DNA from: Myxococcota bacterium
Lineage (GTDB): Bacteria > Myxococcota_C > UBA6777
NCBI GenBank assembly: GCA_023150835.1
Contig: JAKLKB010000203.1
Span: 1-7,030, forward strand
DNA length: 7,030 nucleotides
Direction of reading: 5' to 3'
Part shown: piece after piece, positions 1-6,904 of the stretch
Numbering within the stretch: position 1 is the stretch's first letter
Layout: every line of letters begins with the position of its first letter
The notes under the pieces: model-generated
Database searches by the model: none
What the model saw: the letters and a program-made list of their open reading frames with translations, nothing else
What the model was told of the DNA's origin: nothing
Position numbers and translations under genes: made by a program

Positions 1-32
1 CATACAATTAGGCGGATTTCGTATAAATACGA

Positions 33-148
33 TAGGAGTTACGCAGTTGAAAAGGAAAACCCTGAGATGTCAGCACATTGTAGGGGCGGTTCGCGAACCG
101 CCCGCGCCCGAACATGGGCCTTTTTCGTATCCAACTGCGTAAGTCCTA
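33..148. mobile_element. MITE-like palindromic element with terminal inverted repeats and a possible 5-bp target duplication
   Basis: The left end TAGGAGTTACGCAGTTG (33-49) is the inverse complement of the right end CAACTGCGTAAGTCCTA (132-148) with one mismatch in 17. The pentamer TACGA lies directly outside both ends (28-32 and 149-153), which looks like a target-site duplication. The pairing could be extended one base outward (A32 with T149), so the exact edge and the duplication are slightly ambiguous. Inside the ends, partial complementarity continues, and a perfect 20-bp palindrome (84-103) sits almost at the centre, so a single strand could fold into one long hairpin. There is no transposase in these 116 bp, so it would be a non-autonomous element moved by an enzyme encoded elsewhere. 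The structure is visible in the sequence; mobility is inferred. Confidence 0.7.
80..103 (+). repeat. REP-like palindrome with GTAGGGGC head
   Basis: GGGCGGTTCGCGAACCGCCC at 84-103 is a perfect 20-bp palindrome, preceded by GTAG at 80-83 (the last G shared context with the stem's G run). A GTAG tetranucleotide at the foot of a GC-rich hairpin is the hallmark of REP sequences mobilised by REP-associated tyrosine transposases (RAYTs). A related hairpin with the same GTAGGGGC head, on the opposite strand, is at 6988-7013. The palindrome is certain; calling it REP is by resemblance. Because it lies about 90 bp beyond the stop codon at 191, it might also help to stop or stabilise the minus-strand operon transcript, but no T run directly follows it in that direction. 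Confidence 0.65.
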
Positions 149-190
149 TACGAGTTGACAGAGAGGTAGATTCGACGCAGAGAAGGAGGG

Positions 191-1633
191 TTATTTGGGG
201 AGGGGAGCGGTGGCCCATTCTTGGGTCCAAAAGTCGTCCGGCCCCATGGCACCGAGGTAATCGGTTTTGGTGAAGAAGGTGTCGTCGATTTGAGCGAAAG
301 GGCCTTTGCGTGCGGGAGATTCTTTGGGGGGTCGAAAGTCGAGTTGTTGAAGGGCCGTTGCGGAGGGAAGGATGAGTCCAACGCTAGAGTTAGAGGGGTT
401 AAGTGATCCAAAAAAGTCTTGGAGTGAAAAGGGTGCGTTGGGTGGGGAGGGGGCGAAGAGAGCGCTACAGGAGAAGATGGAGTGTGAGAGAATCAGTCGG
501 TTGGTTAGCTTCCCATTTTCCCACGCATTTTGATATGTTTCGAGATCAGGGATGGAGAGACAGGCTTGTTTGAAGCCAGAGACAAGGAAGTGATAGAGGA
601 TCGCGCCTGTGCCTTCGCGTAGCGTGATGCCGATGTTTCCGAGCGTGGGGAGTGTATGAAGGGAGACGTTGGCGAGTGTGGGTTGTGCGCGTGGGAGGGG
701 AGCGTTTTCTTTGGGGAGGGGGCCGTTGCGTCCTTCGAGGGCGTTGGTGGAGGGGACATTTTGGTAGATGAGCAGGAATTGGGCTTTTCCACGCCAGCCA
801 TCGGTCCATGCGAGGCCATTTTGTGCCGCGTTGGTGATCAGGATGCGCTTGAGTTGGGCGTTTCCGCCTGTGATCGAGAGTCCGTCAGCGCTGCTTGCGT
901 GGAGGCGCACGAATTCGATCGTGGTTTGTGAACCGACGGAGCGAAGGGAAAGCGCAGCGTTGGTGGTTGGTGTGGCCCCTGCGTATTCGATGCGGACATA
1001 ACGGAGGATGCCGCTATTGTCCTCGGGCTTGTCGCCGCCAAAGCGCCCACCGTGAGAGGCGTAGTTTTGGCAAGGGGAAGTCGAGGCGGTGCAATGATTT
1101 TGGGGGGCGTTACCGTTGAGCAGAAGGCCGCCCCAATCGCCTGCGCGGGGGCTTGGAGAAGCCGAAGAAAAAAAGATCGGTTTTTCGCGGGTTCCTTCGG
1201 CGAGGATGCGGGCGTTTCGTGCGATATGGAGGGTGGCGCGGGTGGAGGGATCGGCGAGGATCTTGGTGCCGGGGTCGATGCGCAAGGTGACGGGGGTTTG
1301 GTCGTCGCCAAAGATGACGTTTCCGCGCAAGAGCCAAGTCGTGTCGGCGGTCAGACGGATATCTCTGTTGTAGATGCCCGAGATGACGCAAGGTTCGTTG
1401 GGTTTGGCGGAGCATTCGGGTTTTTGGTTGAGTTTGGAGGAAGAGCAGACAGTGCCAAGGCAAGTGGCGTAGGGAGCGCAGTCTTCGTCTGCTTTGCAGG
1501 TGGCTGGGCCTTGGTATTTGTCGTCGTAGGGGTTGGTGCGTTGGAGTTGCGCGTCAAGGTAGCACGAAGCCGAGAAACACAAGCACAACAGCAAGAGCAC
1601 GGATGAAGCGGGCCTTGACATGGGGATTCTCAT
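191..1633 (-). CDS. Beta-helix-like envelope lipoprotein (intact paralogue)
   Basis: Predicted 480-residue secreted lipoprotein. Residues 1-24 form a signal peptide with a Leu-rich core ending in a lipobox-like FSASC, so lipidation is expected at Cys24. An ATG four codons further in (M5) would serve as well. Residues 47-66 hold one copy of a Cys repeat (C52, C58, C63; the fourth Cys is replaced by Ser). From about 90 onward the protein matches the family with DPGT, AEGTREKPI and DWGGLLLNGNA motifs (120-176), followed by LRYVRIEYAG, GWRG and a C-terminal DYLGAMGPDDFW; this region is predicted to be beta-rich and probably a right-handed parallel beta-helix. Its start overlaps the stop of the PEGA gene in an ATGA (1630-1633), and no strong Shine-Dalgarno sequence is seen, so translational coupling is likely. 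Compared with its paralogue at 5310-6904, acidic motifs are lost: DDGVEFFGG has become ADGLSITGG and GIEADN has become ALEGRN. Exact function is unknown; surface binding or adhesion is only a guess. Confidence 0.9.
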   Translation of the reverse strand: MRIPMSRPASSVLLLLCLCFSASCYLDAQLQRTNPYDDKYQGPATCKADEDCAPYATCLGTVCSSSKLNQKPECSAKPNEPCVISGIYNRDIRLTADTTWLLRGNVIFGDDQTPVTLRIDPGTKILADPSTRATLHIARNARILAEGTREKPIFFSSASPSPRAGDWGGLLLNGNAPQNHCTASTSPCQNYASHGGRFGGDKPEDNSGILRYVRIEYAGATPTTNAALSLRSVGSQTTIEFVRLHASSADGLSITGGNAQLKRILITNAAQNGLAWTDGWRGKAQFLLIYQNVPSTNALEGRNGPLPKENAPLPRAQPTLANVSLHTLPTLGNIGITLREGTGAILYHFLVSGFKQACLSIPDLETYQNAWENGKLTNRLILSHSIFSCSALFAPSPPNAPFSLQDFFGSLNPSNSSVGLILPSATALQQLDFRPPKESPARKGPFAQIDDTFFTKTDYLGAMGPDDFWTQEWATAPLPK

Positions 1634-3147
1634 AGCTTTGTTCTTTTCAGGGTTTCTTGTCCGACGTCACAACCGAGGGCTTGTGGGGAAGGAAGTTGGG
1701 ATTGGGAGAGAAAGAAGATCCCAATTCCGATGGCTGTGGCCCCCAGAGGGGCGCTGATGTGTCCGACCGTCATCCAAGCGTTGGCGGATTGGGCTTGGGC
1801 GGCGTAGGCATCGGCGTATTGGTCAAAGTTGGAGCGTGCGACGCGGTAAGCGGTTTGCTGTCGGATCGCATCTTGGTGGGCGAGATTTCCTGCGGTGTAG
1901 CCGGAGGCTGCGAGGACACCGAGGGCGATCCCGCCGATCAACACGGACCAACCGAGGACCCGTTTTGTGGGGAGAGCGGCTTGTTGTTGACGCCACGTTT
2001 GGTAACGGGGTTCGGGGATCAGATCGAAGTGGATCGTTTGGGAGGATTTGGGTTGGACAAGGATCTTTTTTTGAAGGATCTGGTGGCAAAAACTGCGGAT
2101 ATGGAGCAGAAAATCGCCATCCGGAACAAGGACCGTGAGGGGGGTTGTTCCGCTATAGCGCTCTTCGATGAAGATCTGTGCGCCCGTTGGAGAGGAGGTG
2201 ATGGCGATCTGTGCGGAAGGACGGGGATAAGAGAGGGTGAGTTTTTCGGCGAGGGAGACTTGGAAGGTGCGTCGAAAGGGCAGCGCGTTGGGGTAGTGGA
2301 TATCGAGCGAATAAGGGCCGGGAGGGAGTTTGACGATCCATTGTTGGCCGATGTATCGGAGAGGTTCAAAGAGGGCGGCTCCACGCAGAAGCAGACGGGT
2401 TTTGGGGTCTTCGGTGGTGATCTGAACGAGGCTTTCGCTAGAGAGGGGCGAAAAGCCGTGGTGATAGGTTTCGAGGGCAGAGAGTTGGAGCGGGCGTATG
2501 ATCGGGGCAGAGTCGGGGTAGATCACGGAGGCTTGATAGCGGCCTGCGGGGAGATACCGTGTCCATGTATAGGCGATCTTGCAGCGTTTGGGAGCGGTGG
2601 GGGATTCGATGCAGAGTTGGGCTTTTGCGTCGTAAGAGGAGAGTCGGAGTTTGGCGAAGTTGTGGCGTTTTTGGAGTCGGTTGTGTTCGGTTTGGGCGGT
2701 GCGTTGGCGGTTTTGGTTTTCAAAGAGGGATTCATCGAGGTAGCGGTCAAAGAGTTGTAAGGAGCGGTGGAGCAGATGATCGTGCAAGGGGGATTCTTTG
2801 GTTTGTTGTGCAGCGCGGGTAAAGAGGCGGGAAGCGTTGAGCAGGAGGCGGCCTTTTTTGAATCGATCGATGGGTTTGATCTTGTCGGAAGGTCCGATGG
2901 ATTCGGCGGCTAGGATGAAGCAATCGCCAGCTTCGACGAGTTTTTTTTGACGAAACAACAGGGCGCATTGTTGGAGATCTTGGGCATAGAGCGTAGAAGG
3001 AAGCCACGTCAAAAAGAAGACAGAGAGGAAAAAAGCAGCAAGGTATGTTCTGTTTTTTGAGGAAAAAACAGCGATGGAAGGGAAGTTTTGGGGGAGAAGG
3101 GGGATGGAAGAGAGGGGAGAAACCGAACGAAGGGGAAAGCGCGGCAT
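1630..3147 (-). CDS. PEGA-domain envelope protein
   Basis: Predicted 505-residue protein. The chosen start is the ATG at 3147, which has AAGGAG eight bases upstream and lies 26 bp after the kinase stop; the frame stays open to 3270 inside the kinase gene, but that extension is not needed. Residues 32-55 are a hydrophobic export signal ending STLYA before QDLQQ. Its n-region of about 30 residues is unusually long, and no in-frame later start is available before the hydrophobic core. Residues 57-165 are probably helical and rich in Arg, Gln and Leu. Two beta-rich stretches follow (about 178-225 and 240-305, each with a P-A/P-G-x-Y motif as in PEGA-like repeats). Residues 313-376 fit the PEGA domain well (SSPTGAQIFIEERYSGTTPL, then PDGDFLLHI). 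Two hydrophobic helices (about 397-420 and 462-481) flank a polar, Ala/Gln/Tyr-rich segment near the C-terminus. PEGA domains are common next to myxobacterial-type kinases. A role as an envelope scaffold or partner of the kinase is inferred. Confidence 0.88.
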   Translation of the reverse strand: MPRFPLRSVSPLSSIPLLPQNFPSIAVFSSKNRTYLAAFFLSVFFLTWLPSTLYAQDLQQCALLFRQKKLVEAGDCFILAAESIGPSDKIKPIDRFKKGRLLLNASRLFTRAAQQTKESPLHDHLLHRSLQLFDRYLDESLFENQNRQRTAQTEHNRLQKRHNFAKLRLSSYDAKAQLCIESPTAPKRCKIAYTWTRYLPAGRYQASVIYPDSAPIIRPLQLSALETYHHGFSPLSSESLVQITTEDPKTRLLLRGAALFEPLRYIGQQWIVKLPPGPYSLDIHYPNALPFRRTFQVSLAEKLTLSYPRPSAQIAITSSPTGAQIFIEERYSGTTPLTVLVPDGDFLLHIRSFCHQILQKKILVQPKSSQTIHFDLIPEPRYQTWRQQQAALPTKRVLGWSVLIGGIALGVLAASGYTAGNLAHQDAIRQQTAYRVARSNFDQYADAYAAQAQSANAWMTVGHISAPLGATAIGIGIFFLSQSQLPSPQALGCDVGQETLKRTKL

Positions 3148-3155
3148 GGAGTCGG

Positions 3156-3161
3156 CTCCTT
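3156..3161 (-). promoter_or_regulatory. Ribosome binding site of the PEGA gene
   Basis: On the minus strand AAGGAG stands eight bases before the ATG at 3147. It decides the start of the PEGA protein in favour of 3147 over the open upstream extension that would overlap the kinase C-terminus. Confidence 0.75.
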
Positions 3162-3173
3162 CGGGAGGGGTGA

Positions 3174-5069
3174 TCAGTGGAGGCAATAATCGGGGCTTTC
3201 TTCGAGGAAAGATTTTTTCTTCATTTTGAGGCGAAGACCTTGTCGGAGTTTTTTGACGGGGATGACGCAAAGTTCGTATCCCGGAGAGGAGAGAGTCAGG
3301 TTACCACGCCAAGCGTTGATGGGGAAGCAGATGTGTTTTTGGGCTTCGAGTGTGGTGTAGCGTTTGTGTTCGAGGGTAAAAGCGACGTCTTCAGGCGAGA
3401 GATAGAGGGAGAAGGTGCGGCGTTTGGTCTGGTTGGGATCCGCTTTGCATTGGATCTGTCCATCGTTTGTGCATTGCCATGTGCCGAGGCCTTTGCATTG
3501 ATCGGGGTTGGCGTAGCAGGGTTGTCCTTTTTGGGGGAAATTTTCGTCGATCTTGCCGTTGCAGTCGTCGTCTTGGTTGTTGCAGATCTCTTCTTTGGGG
3601 AGGATTTGACCTACACAAGCAGACCATTTGCCGTCGATACAAGACTGTTGACCAGATTTGCAGGCTCCTTTGTCGCGGGTTTCTTGGGAATCTGTGTAGC
3701 AGGATTGGGTTTGCCCTGAGGTGCATTCTGTGAGGAGTAGCTTGGGTGGTTTGGGTTTGGGCAAGGCGGTGATCACGGTAGGTTTGGAGTAGCGGGAGGC
3801 ATACAAGCCTCCAAACAGACCGATGGCGAGAAGGAGGATTGCACCGAGGAGCAACGGCCAACGAGAAGGACGGGGTGGGGGTGGCAAGGCGACGGAGTCA
3901 TCAGGGTGGATGTGCTGTGGGTGGGCGAGTTGTGCGAGTTTGAGTCCACTGCCGTTGGAGGGGTCTTGGGAGAGGGGTTGTGTCAGAATAGAGGTCGGCG
4001 GAGGGGGAGGTTGCGGGGCGTTTTTGTCTACGAGATCTTCGCTTGCGTATTCGACGCTACTGCTGTTGTCGAAGTCTTTGAGTTGGACCACGTCTTCGGC
4101 AGAGAGTTGGACGGTGAAGTCGGCATCCATTTGGATGGTTTTTTTGGCGTCGCGGATCTGGAAGCGTTTTTCGAGTGTATGGAGTTTTCCGTCGGGTGGG
4201 AGGGCTTGGGCGATGGCTTCTTGGAGTTCGCGACAATTGCTGTAACGCTGGCTGGGGTTTTTTTCGAGGCAGCGCATGATGATATCGCCGAAGGTGGGGG
4301 GGAGGCGCTTGTTGAGTTCGGTGGGATGGGGAGGGACTTCGTGCATATGTTGATAGAGGATGGTTTGCAAACCGCCGCGAAAGGGGACGTGTCCGACAGC
4401 GAGTTGGTACATCATCACGCCCATGGCGTAGATATCGACGCGGTGATCGACTTTTTTGCTGTCTTTGATCTGTTCGGGGGCGGTGTACTTGAAGGTGCCG
4501 AGGATGGAACCTGTGGTGGTTTTTTCGTCGACGTCATCGAGAAATTTAGCGATGCCAAAGTCACCGAGTTTTGGGGCGTAGGTATCGGGTCCGTTGGGGG
4601 TGAGCATGACGTTGCCGGGCTTGAGATCGCGGTGGATGATGCCTTCACCGTGAGCGTAAGCGAGGGCGTCAAGAAGCGGGAGGAGGAGGACGCGGAGTTC
4701 TTCGGGAGAGAGGAGGTGTTTTCCTTGGATCAGATATTGTTTGAGGTCGGGTCCGTCGATCCATTCTTGGACCATGCCGAGGAAGTCGCCATCGTCAAGG
4801 AGTTCGACGACTCGGACGATGGCGTCGTGTTGCATCCGAAATTGGATCTCGGCTTCGCTAATAAAGCGCCCTCGAACGACGCGGTCAACGGCGAGGTGGG
4901 GGAAGAGAAGTTTGAGGGCCATCGGGCGTTTTAGCGGGCGATGGTGGACTTTATAGATCCACGCCATGCCGCCTTGCGCGACAAATTGTTGGACGTGGTA
5001 CCGTTCGGCGATGATCTGGCCGACGATGCAATGGGGGTCTTTTGTGAGATCCTGCGCGGTGATTGTCAT
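3174..5069 (-). CDS. Transmembrane Ser/Thr protein kinase with extracytoplasmic Cys-rich, MopE-type region
   Basis: Predicted 631-residue PknB-type (Hanks) kinase. Start: the ATG at 5069 puts the kinase fold 15-20 residues from the N-terminus, as is usual; the TTG at 5168 gives an unlikely extension. The Shine-Dalgarno sequence is weak. Kinase domain about 20-290: Gly-rich loop AQGGMAWIYKV (31-41), ATP-binding Lys53 in MALKLL, catalytic loop HRDLKPGN (146-153, Asp148), DFG at 170-172, and APE at 197-199. All key residues are present, so it should be active. A cytoplasmic linker with two Pro-rich patches (351-358, 395-401) leads to one membrane helix (404-424). Outside lie about 200 residues with many Cys. 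These include EEICNNQDDDCNGKIDENF (493-511), which fits the Asp/Cys motif annotated as a MopE-type metal-binding motif. The last 80 residues are beta-rich and distantly PEGA-like (RGNLTLSSPGYELCV). It is the first gene of a probable three-gene operon. Ligand and substrates are unknown. Confidence 0.93.
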   Translation of the reverse strand: MTITAQDLTKDPHCIVGQIIAERYHVQQFVAQGGMAWIYKVHHRPLKRPMALKLLFPHLAVDRVVRGRFISEAEIQFRMQHDAIVRVVELLDDGDFLGMVQEWIDGPDLKQYLIQGKHLLSPEELRVLLLPLLDALAYAHGEGIIHRDLKPGNVMLTPNGPDTYAPKLGDFGIAKFLDDVDEKTTTGSILGTFKYTAPEQIKDSKKVDHRVDIYAMGVMMYQLAVGHVPFRGGLQTILYQHMHEVPPHPTELNKRLPPTFGDIIMRCLEKNPSQRYSNCRELQEAIAQALPPDGKLHTLEKRFQIRDAKKTIQMDADFTVQLSAEDVVQLKDFDNSSSVEYASEDLVDKNAPQPPPPPTSILTQPLSQDPSNGSGLKLAQLAHPQHIHPDDSVALPPPPRPSRWPLLLGAILLLAIGLFGGLYASRYSKPTVITALPKPKPPKLLLTECTSGQTQSCYTDSQETRDKGACKSGQQSCIDGKWSACVGQILPKEEICNNQDDDCNGKIDENFPQKGQPCYANPDQCKGLGTWQCTNDGQIQCKADPNQTKRRTFSLYLSPEDVAFTLEHKRYTTLEAQKHICFPINAWRGNLTLSSPGYELCVIPVKKLRQGLRLKMKKKSFLEESPDYCLH

Positions 5070-5143
5070 CGTTTTTGCGATACCTGCCGATTTTACGGTC
5101 CGAAGAGTGATTCTCTCTGGATGGCTTAAACGTACAGAGCGAA

Positions 5144-5159
5144 GTGGCGGCGAAGCCAC
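5144..5159 (-). promoter_or_regulatory. Short inverted repeat in the kinase leader
   Basis: GTGGC (5144-5148) and GCCAC (5155-5159) are perfect inverse complements around a six-base loop. The repeat lies 75-90 bp before the kinase start and has no T run after it. It could be an operator or a leader hairpin; function is not shown. Confidence 0.3.
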
Positions 5160-5191
5160 GAAACTCAAACAGAGGGACTGTAGCAGGAAAC

Positions 5192-5229
5192 AAAAAAATC
5201 CTCAATTCCTTAGGAAATAGGCGATTGAG
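5192..5229 (-). terminator. Probable rho-independent terminator of the upstream lipoprotein gene
   Basis: Reading the minus strand, CTCAAT (5229-5224) pairs with ATTGAG (5206-5201). Between them TTCC and GGAA form an inner stem (within 5217-5207), with unpaired bases on one side. Two bases after the stem comes a run of seven T (5198-5192). The position, 80-120 bp beyond the lipoprotein stop at 5310 and before the kinase, suits a terminator that separates the two transcription units. The stem is AT-rich and bulged, so strength is uncertain. Confidence 0.5.
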
Positions 5230-5309
5230 AAGAAATGGCGATCTTGTCCGATAGACGGGTAGAATCGTTGAAAAGAAGGATGAGTATGGGTGGAGAGATC
5301 GAGGGTAGT

Positions 5310-6904
5310 TCAGTTGGGTTGGTGGTTGGTCCAACCTGTGGTCCAGTCGTTTTTGGGGTCAACTCCACCGAGGAAATCGACCTTTTCGAGAAAGGCGTTG
5401 CCTTGGATCTGTTTGGCTCCTGTGAGGGCGGGAGATCCGGCTTTGGGGCGAAGGTCGGGTTTGGTGTAGTTGAAGGGGTCAGTCAGCATGGGATCAGCGA
5501 TGCGGTTGTTTGGATTGAGGGTGTTAAAGAAATCCTCAACGCTGAAAGGGATATCGGGGCCGGATGCGCTTTTGAAAGGGCTTGCGCATTGAACGAGCGA
5601 GTGTTCGATGGCGAGCGTACCGTTGATTTTTGAGGTGGTGCTGTCCCATGATTTTTTGTAAGTGTCTGCATCATCGACGCGGATACATCCGCCTGTATAG
5701 TTCATAAAGATGGCGTTGTAGATCTTGCTGCCGACACCGCGTCGAAGTCGGAGGGCAGAGCCTTGTCCTGTGGTGTTTGCGCCGACGAAGGTCACGTTGG
5801 CGAGGGTGGGTTGGGTGCGGGGGGTGGCGTTGAAGTCGTTGACATTGTTGTCCGCTTCGATGCCGCTGTCTCCGAGGTTGGGGTATTGGAGTGCTACAAA
5901 GAATTGTCCTGTGCCACGCCATCCAAAGTCGTAGTCAAGGCTGTCATCGCCAGCGCCCGTGACGAGGATGTATTTGAAATTGACCGCACCGCCGAAGAAT
6001 TCGACGCCATCGTCTTCGTTTCTGTGGACTTGGATGTATTCGACGGTGGTTCCCGAGCCGACGGCGTTAAAGGTGATGCCGTTGAGTTCGTTGTCGGGGC
6101 TGACAAGCCGCCCTGCGAATTCGACACGGACATAGCGCAAGACGCCGCTGCTGTCGTTGTCGTTGCTGCCGCCGTACCAGCCAGAACCACCTTCTCCGAA
6201 ACCCTCGCAGGTTCCGAGTGGACTGTTGGGAACACAGTTGTTGAGGGTGGCGTTTCCGTTGAGGACGAGGCCACCCCAGTCGCTTGGCTTGCGTTGTCCT
6301 TGGGGTTTGGCGGAAGTGGAGACAATGGGTTTTTCGCGTGTGCCTTCGGCAAAGATCTTGCTGTTGCGTCGGATGATCAAGATGCCGGGGGTTGTTGTTC
6401 GCCGACGATGGTGGTTCCGGGATCGATGCGCAAGTTGGCGGGTTTGACGTCATCACCGATGTTGACGAGTCCGCGCAAGATCCATTTGATATCGGCGGTG
6501 AGGCGGACATCTTCGGTGTAGGTTCCTGTGAGGATGCAGGTTCCGGGTTCTTCGGAAGGGCAAGATCCACAAGCGCCATCACGACAAACTTGTCCAGAGC
6601 CACAATCACTACTGGTCTTGCAGGGGCTACATTTTTTCTCGATACAAGCCAGACCTGCGCCACAATCTTTGGCGGACTGGCAGGCTTGGCAGACACCTGC
6701 AACACAAGCGAGTTGATCAGCGCAATCGTTGCTGTCTTTGCATTGGGCGCATTTTCCGCTGACGCAAAAGCCGACGCGTGCGCAATCGGCGTCAGCACGG
6801 CAGTTGAGCGTTTTGTCGAAGGATTGATCGTAGGGGTTGTTGCGTTGGAGTTTTTCTTCGAGGTAACAAGCTTGCAAAAAGAAAAAGAGGTAAGTAAGTA
6901 TCAC
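5310..6904 (-). pseudogene. Cys-repeat beta-helix lipoprotein, interrupted by one frameshift
   Basis: Two adjacent frames make up one protein homologous to the 191-1633 product. The first (GTG at 6904 to stop at 6377) gives a short signal ending in FLQAC (Cys13), YLEEKLQRNNPYD, four 20-residue Cys repeats (36-115) and LRIDPGTTIVGEQQ. It then runs into a stop. The second (open from about 6391 to 5310) resumes with IIRRNSKIFAEGTREKPI, DWGGLVLNGNA, LRYVRVEFAG, DDGVEFFGG, GWRG, GIEADN and ends with DFLGGVDPKNDW near the C-terminus. One added base in the run of five G at 6387-6391 joins them into 531 residues and makes the DPGT-to-AEGT spacing equal to the paralogue's (19 residues). No other lesion is seen in the remaining 356 codons, so this is either a sequencing error or a very recent mutation. 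The GTG start gives only 12 residues before the lipidated Cys and no basic n-region, so the true start is doubtful. Confidence 0.85.
6560..6799 (-). repeat. Four tandem 20-residue Cys repeats inside the lipoprotein gene
   Basis: Residues 36-115 of the lipoprotein are four back-to-back units of exactly 20 residues, each with D5-C6, C12, C17 and C20. Examples are KDSNDCADQLACVAGVCQAC and QSAKDCGAGLACIEKKCSPC. The paralogue at 191-1633 has a single unit (1436-1495) that lacks the last Cys. The even Cys number suggests internal disulfides, which is consistent with an exported protein. DNA identity between units is limited, so the duplication is not recent. Confidence 0.85.

Larger units (their letters stand above)
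5070..5309. other. Intergenic region upstream of the kinase operon
   Basis: These 240 bp separate the stop of the broken lipoprotein gene from the kinase start. They contain a terminator-like hairpin (5192-5229) and a smaller inverted repeat (5144-5159). The kinase operon promoter is expected between about 5190 and 5075 on the minus strand, but I see no convincing -35/-10 pair there. A TAAAAT (-10-like) at about 5090 has no matching -35 element. Confidence 0.5.

Noticed and set aside
106-125. Plus-strand terminator (GCCC, six-base loop, GGGC, then five T)
   Set aside because: The stem has only four base pairs and no plus-strand gene precedes it. It is better explained as part of the palindromic element.
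1657-2760. Long plus-strand open frame (367 codons) antisense to the PEGA gene
   Set aside because: It is Gly/Val/Asp-rich, with no recognisable motif or signal, and lies wholly opposite a gene with clear PEGA and membrane features. The G-rich strand lacks stop codons by composition.
3148-3270. N-terminal extension of the PEGA protein to 3270
   Set aside because: It would overlap the kinase C-terminus by about 100 bp, while the ATG at 3147 has a well-spaced AAGGAG.
3906-4934. Plus-strand open frame (342 codons) antisense to the kinase domain
   Set aside because: The kinase motifs on the minus strand are unmistakable. The antisense product is low-complexity acidic and Gly-rich, as expected of a shadow frame.
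5070-5168. N-terminal extension of the kinase from a TTG at 5168
   Set aside because: It adds 33 residues with no domain before a kinase fold that is already complete from the ATG at 5069, and it would run through the inverted repeat in the leader.
6377-6395. Programmed -1 ribosomal frameshift at the C5 run of the coding strand
   Set aside because: A -1 slip would give the same protein as a restored base, but the site does not form a good slippery heptamer (the P-site tRNA would re-pair poorly on ACC), and no clear downstream stimulatory structure was recognised. A run of five is also short for phase variation.
5763-6521. Plus-strand open frame (252 codons) antisense to the interrupted lipoprotein
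   Set aside because: It lies opposite conserved beta-helix motifs and crosses the frameshift site with no family resemblance.
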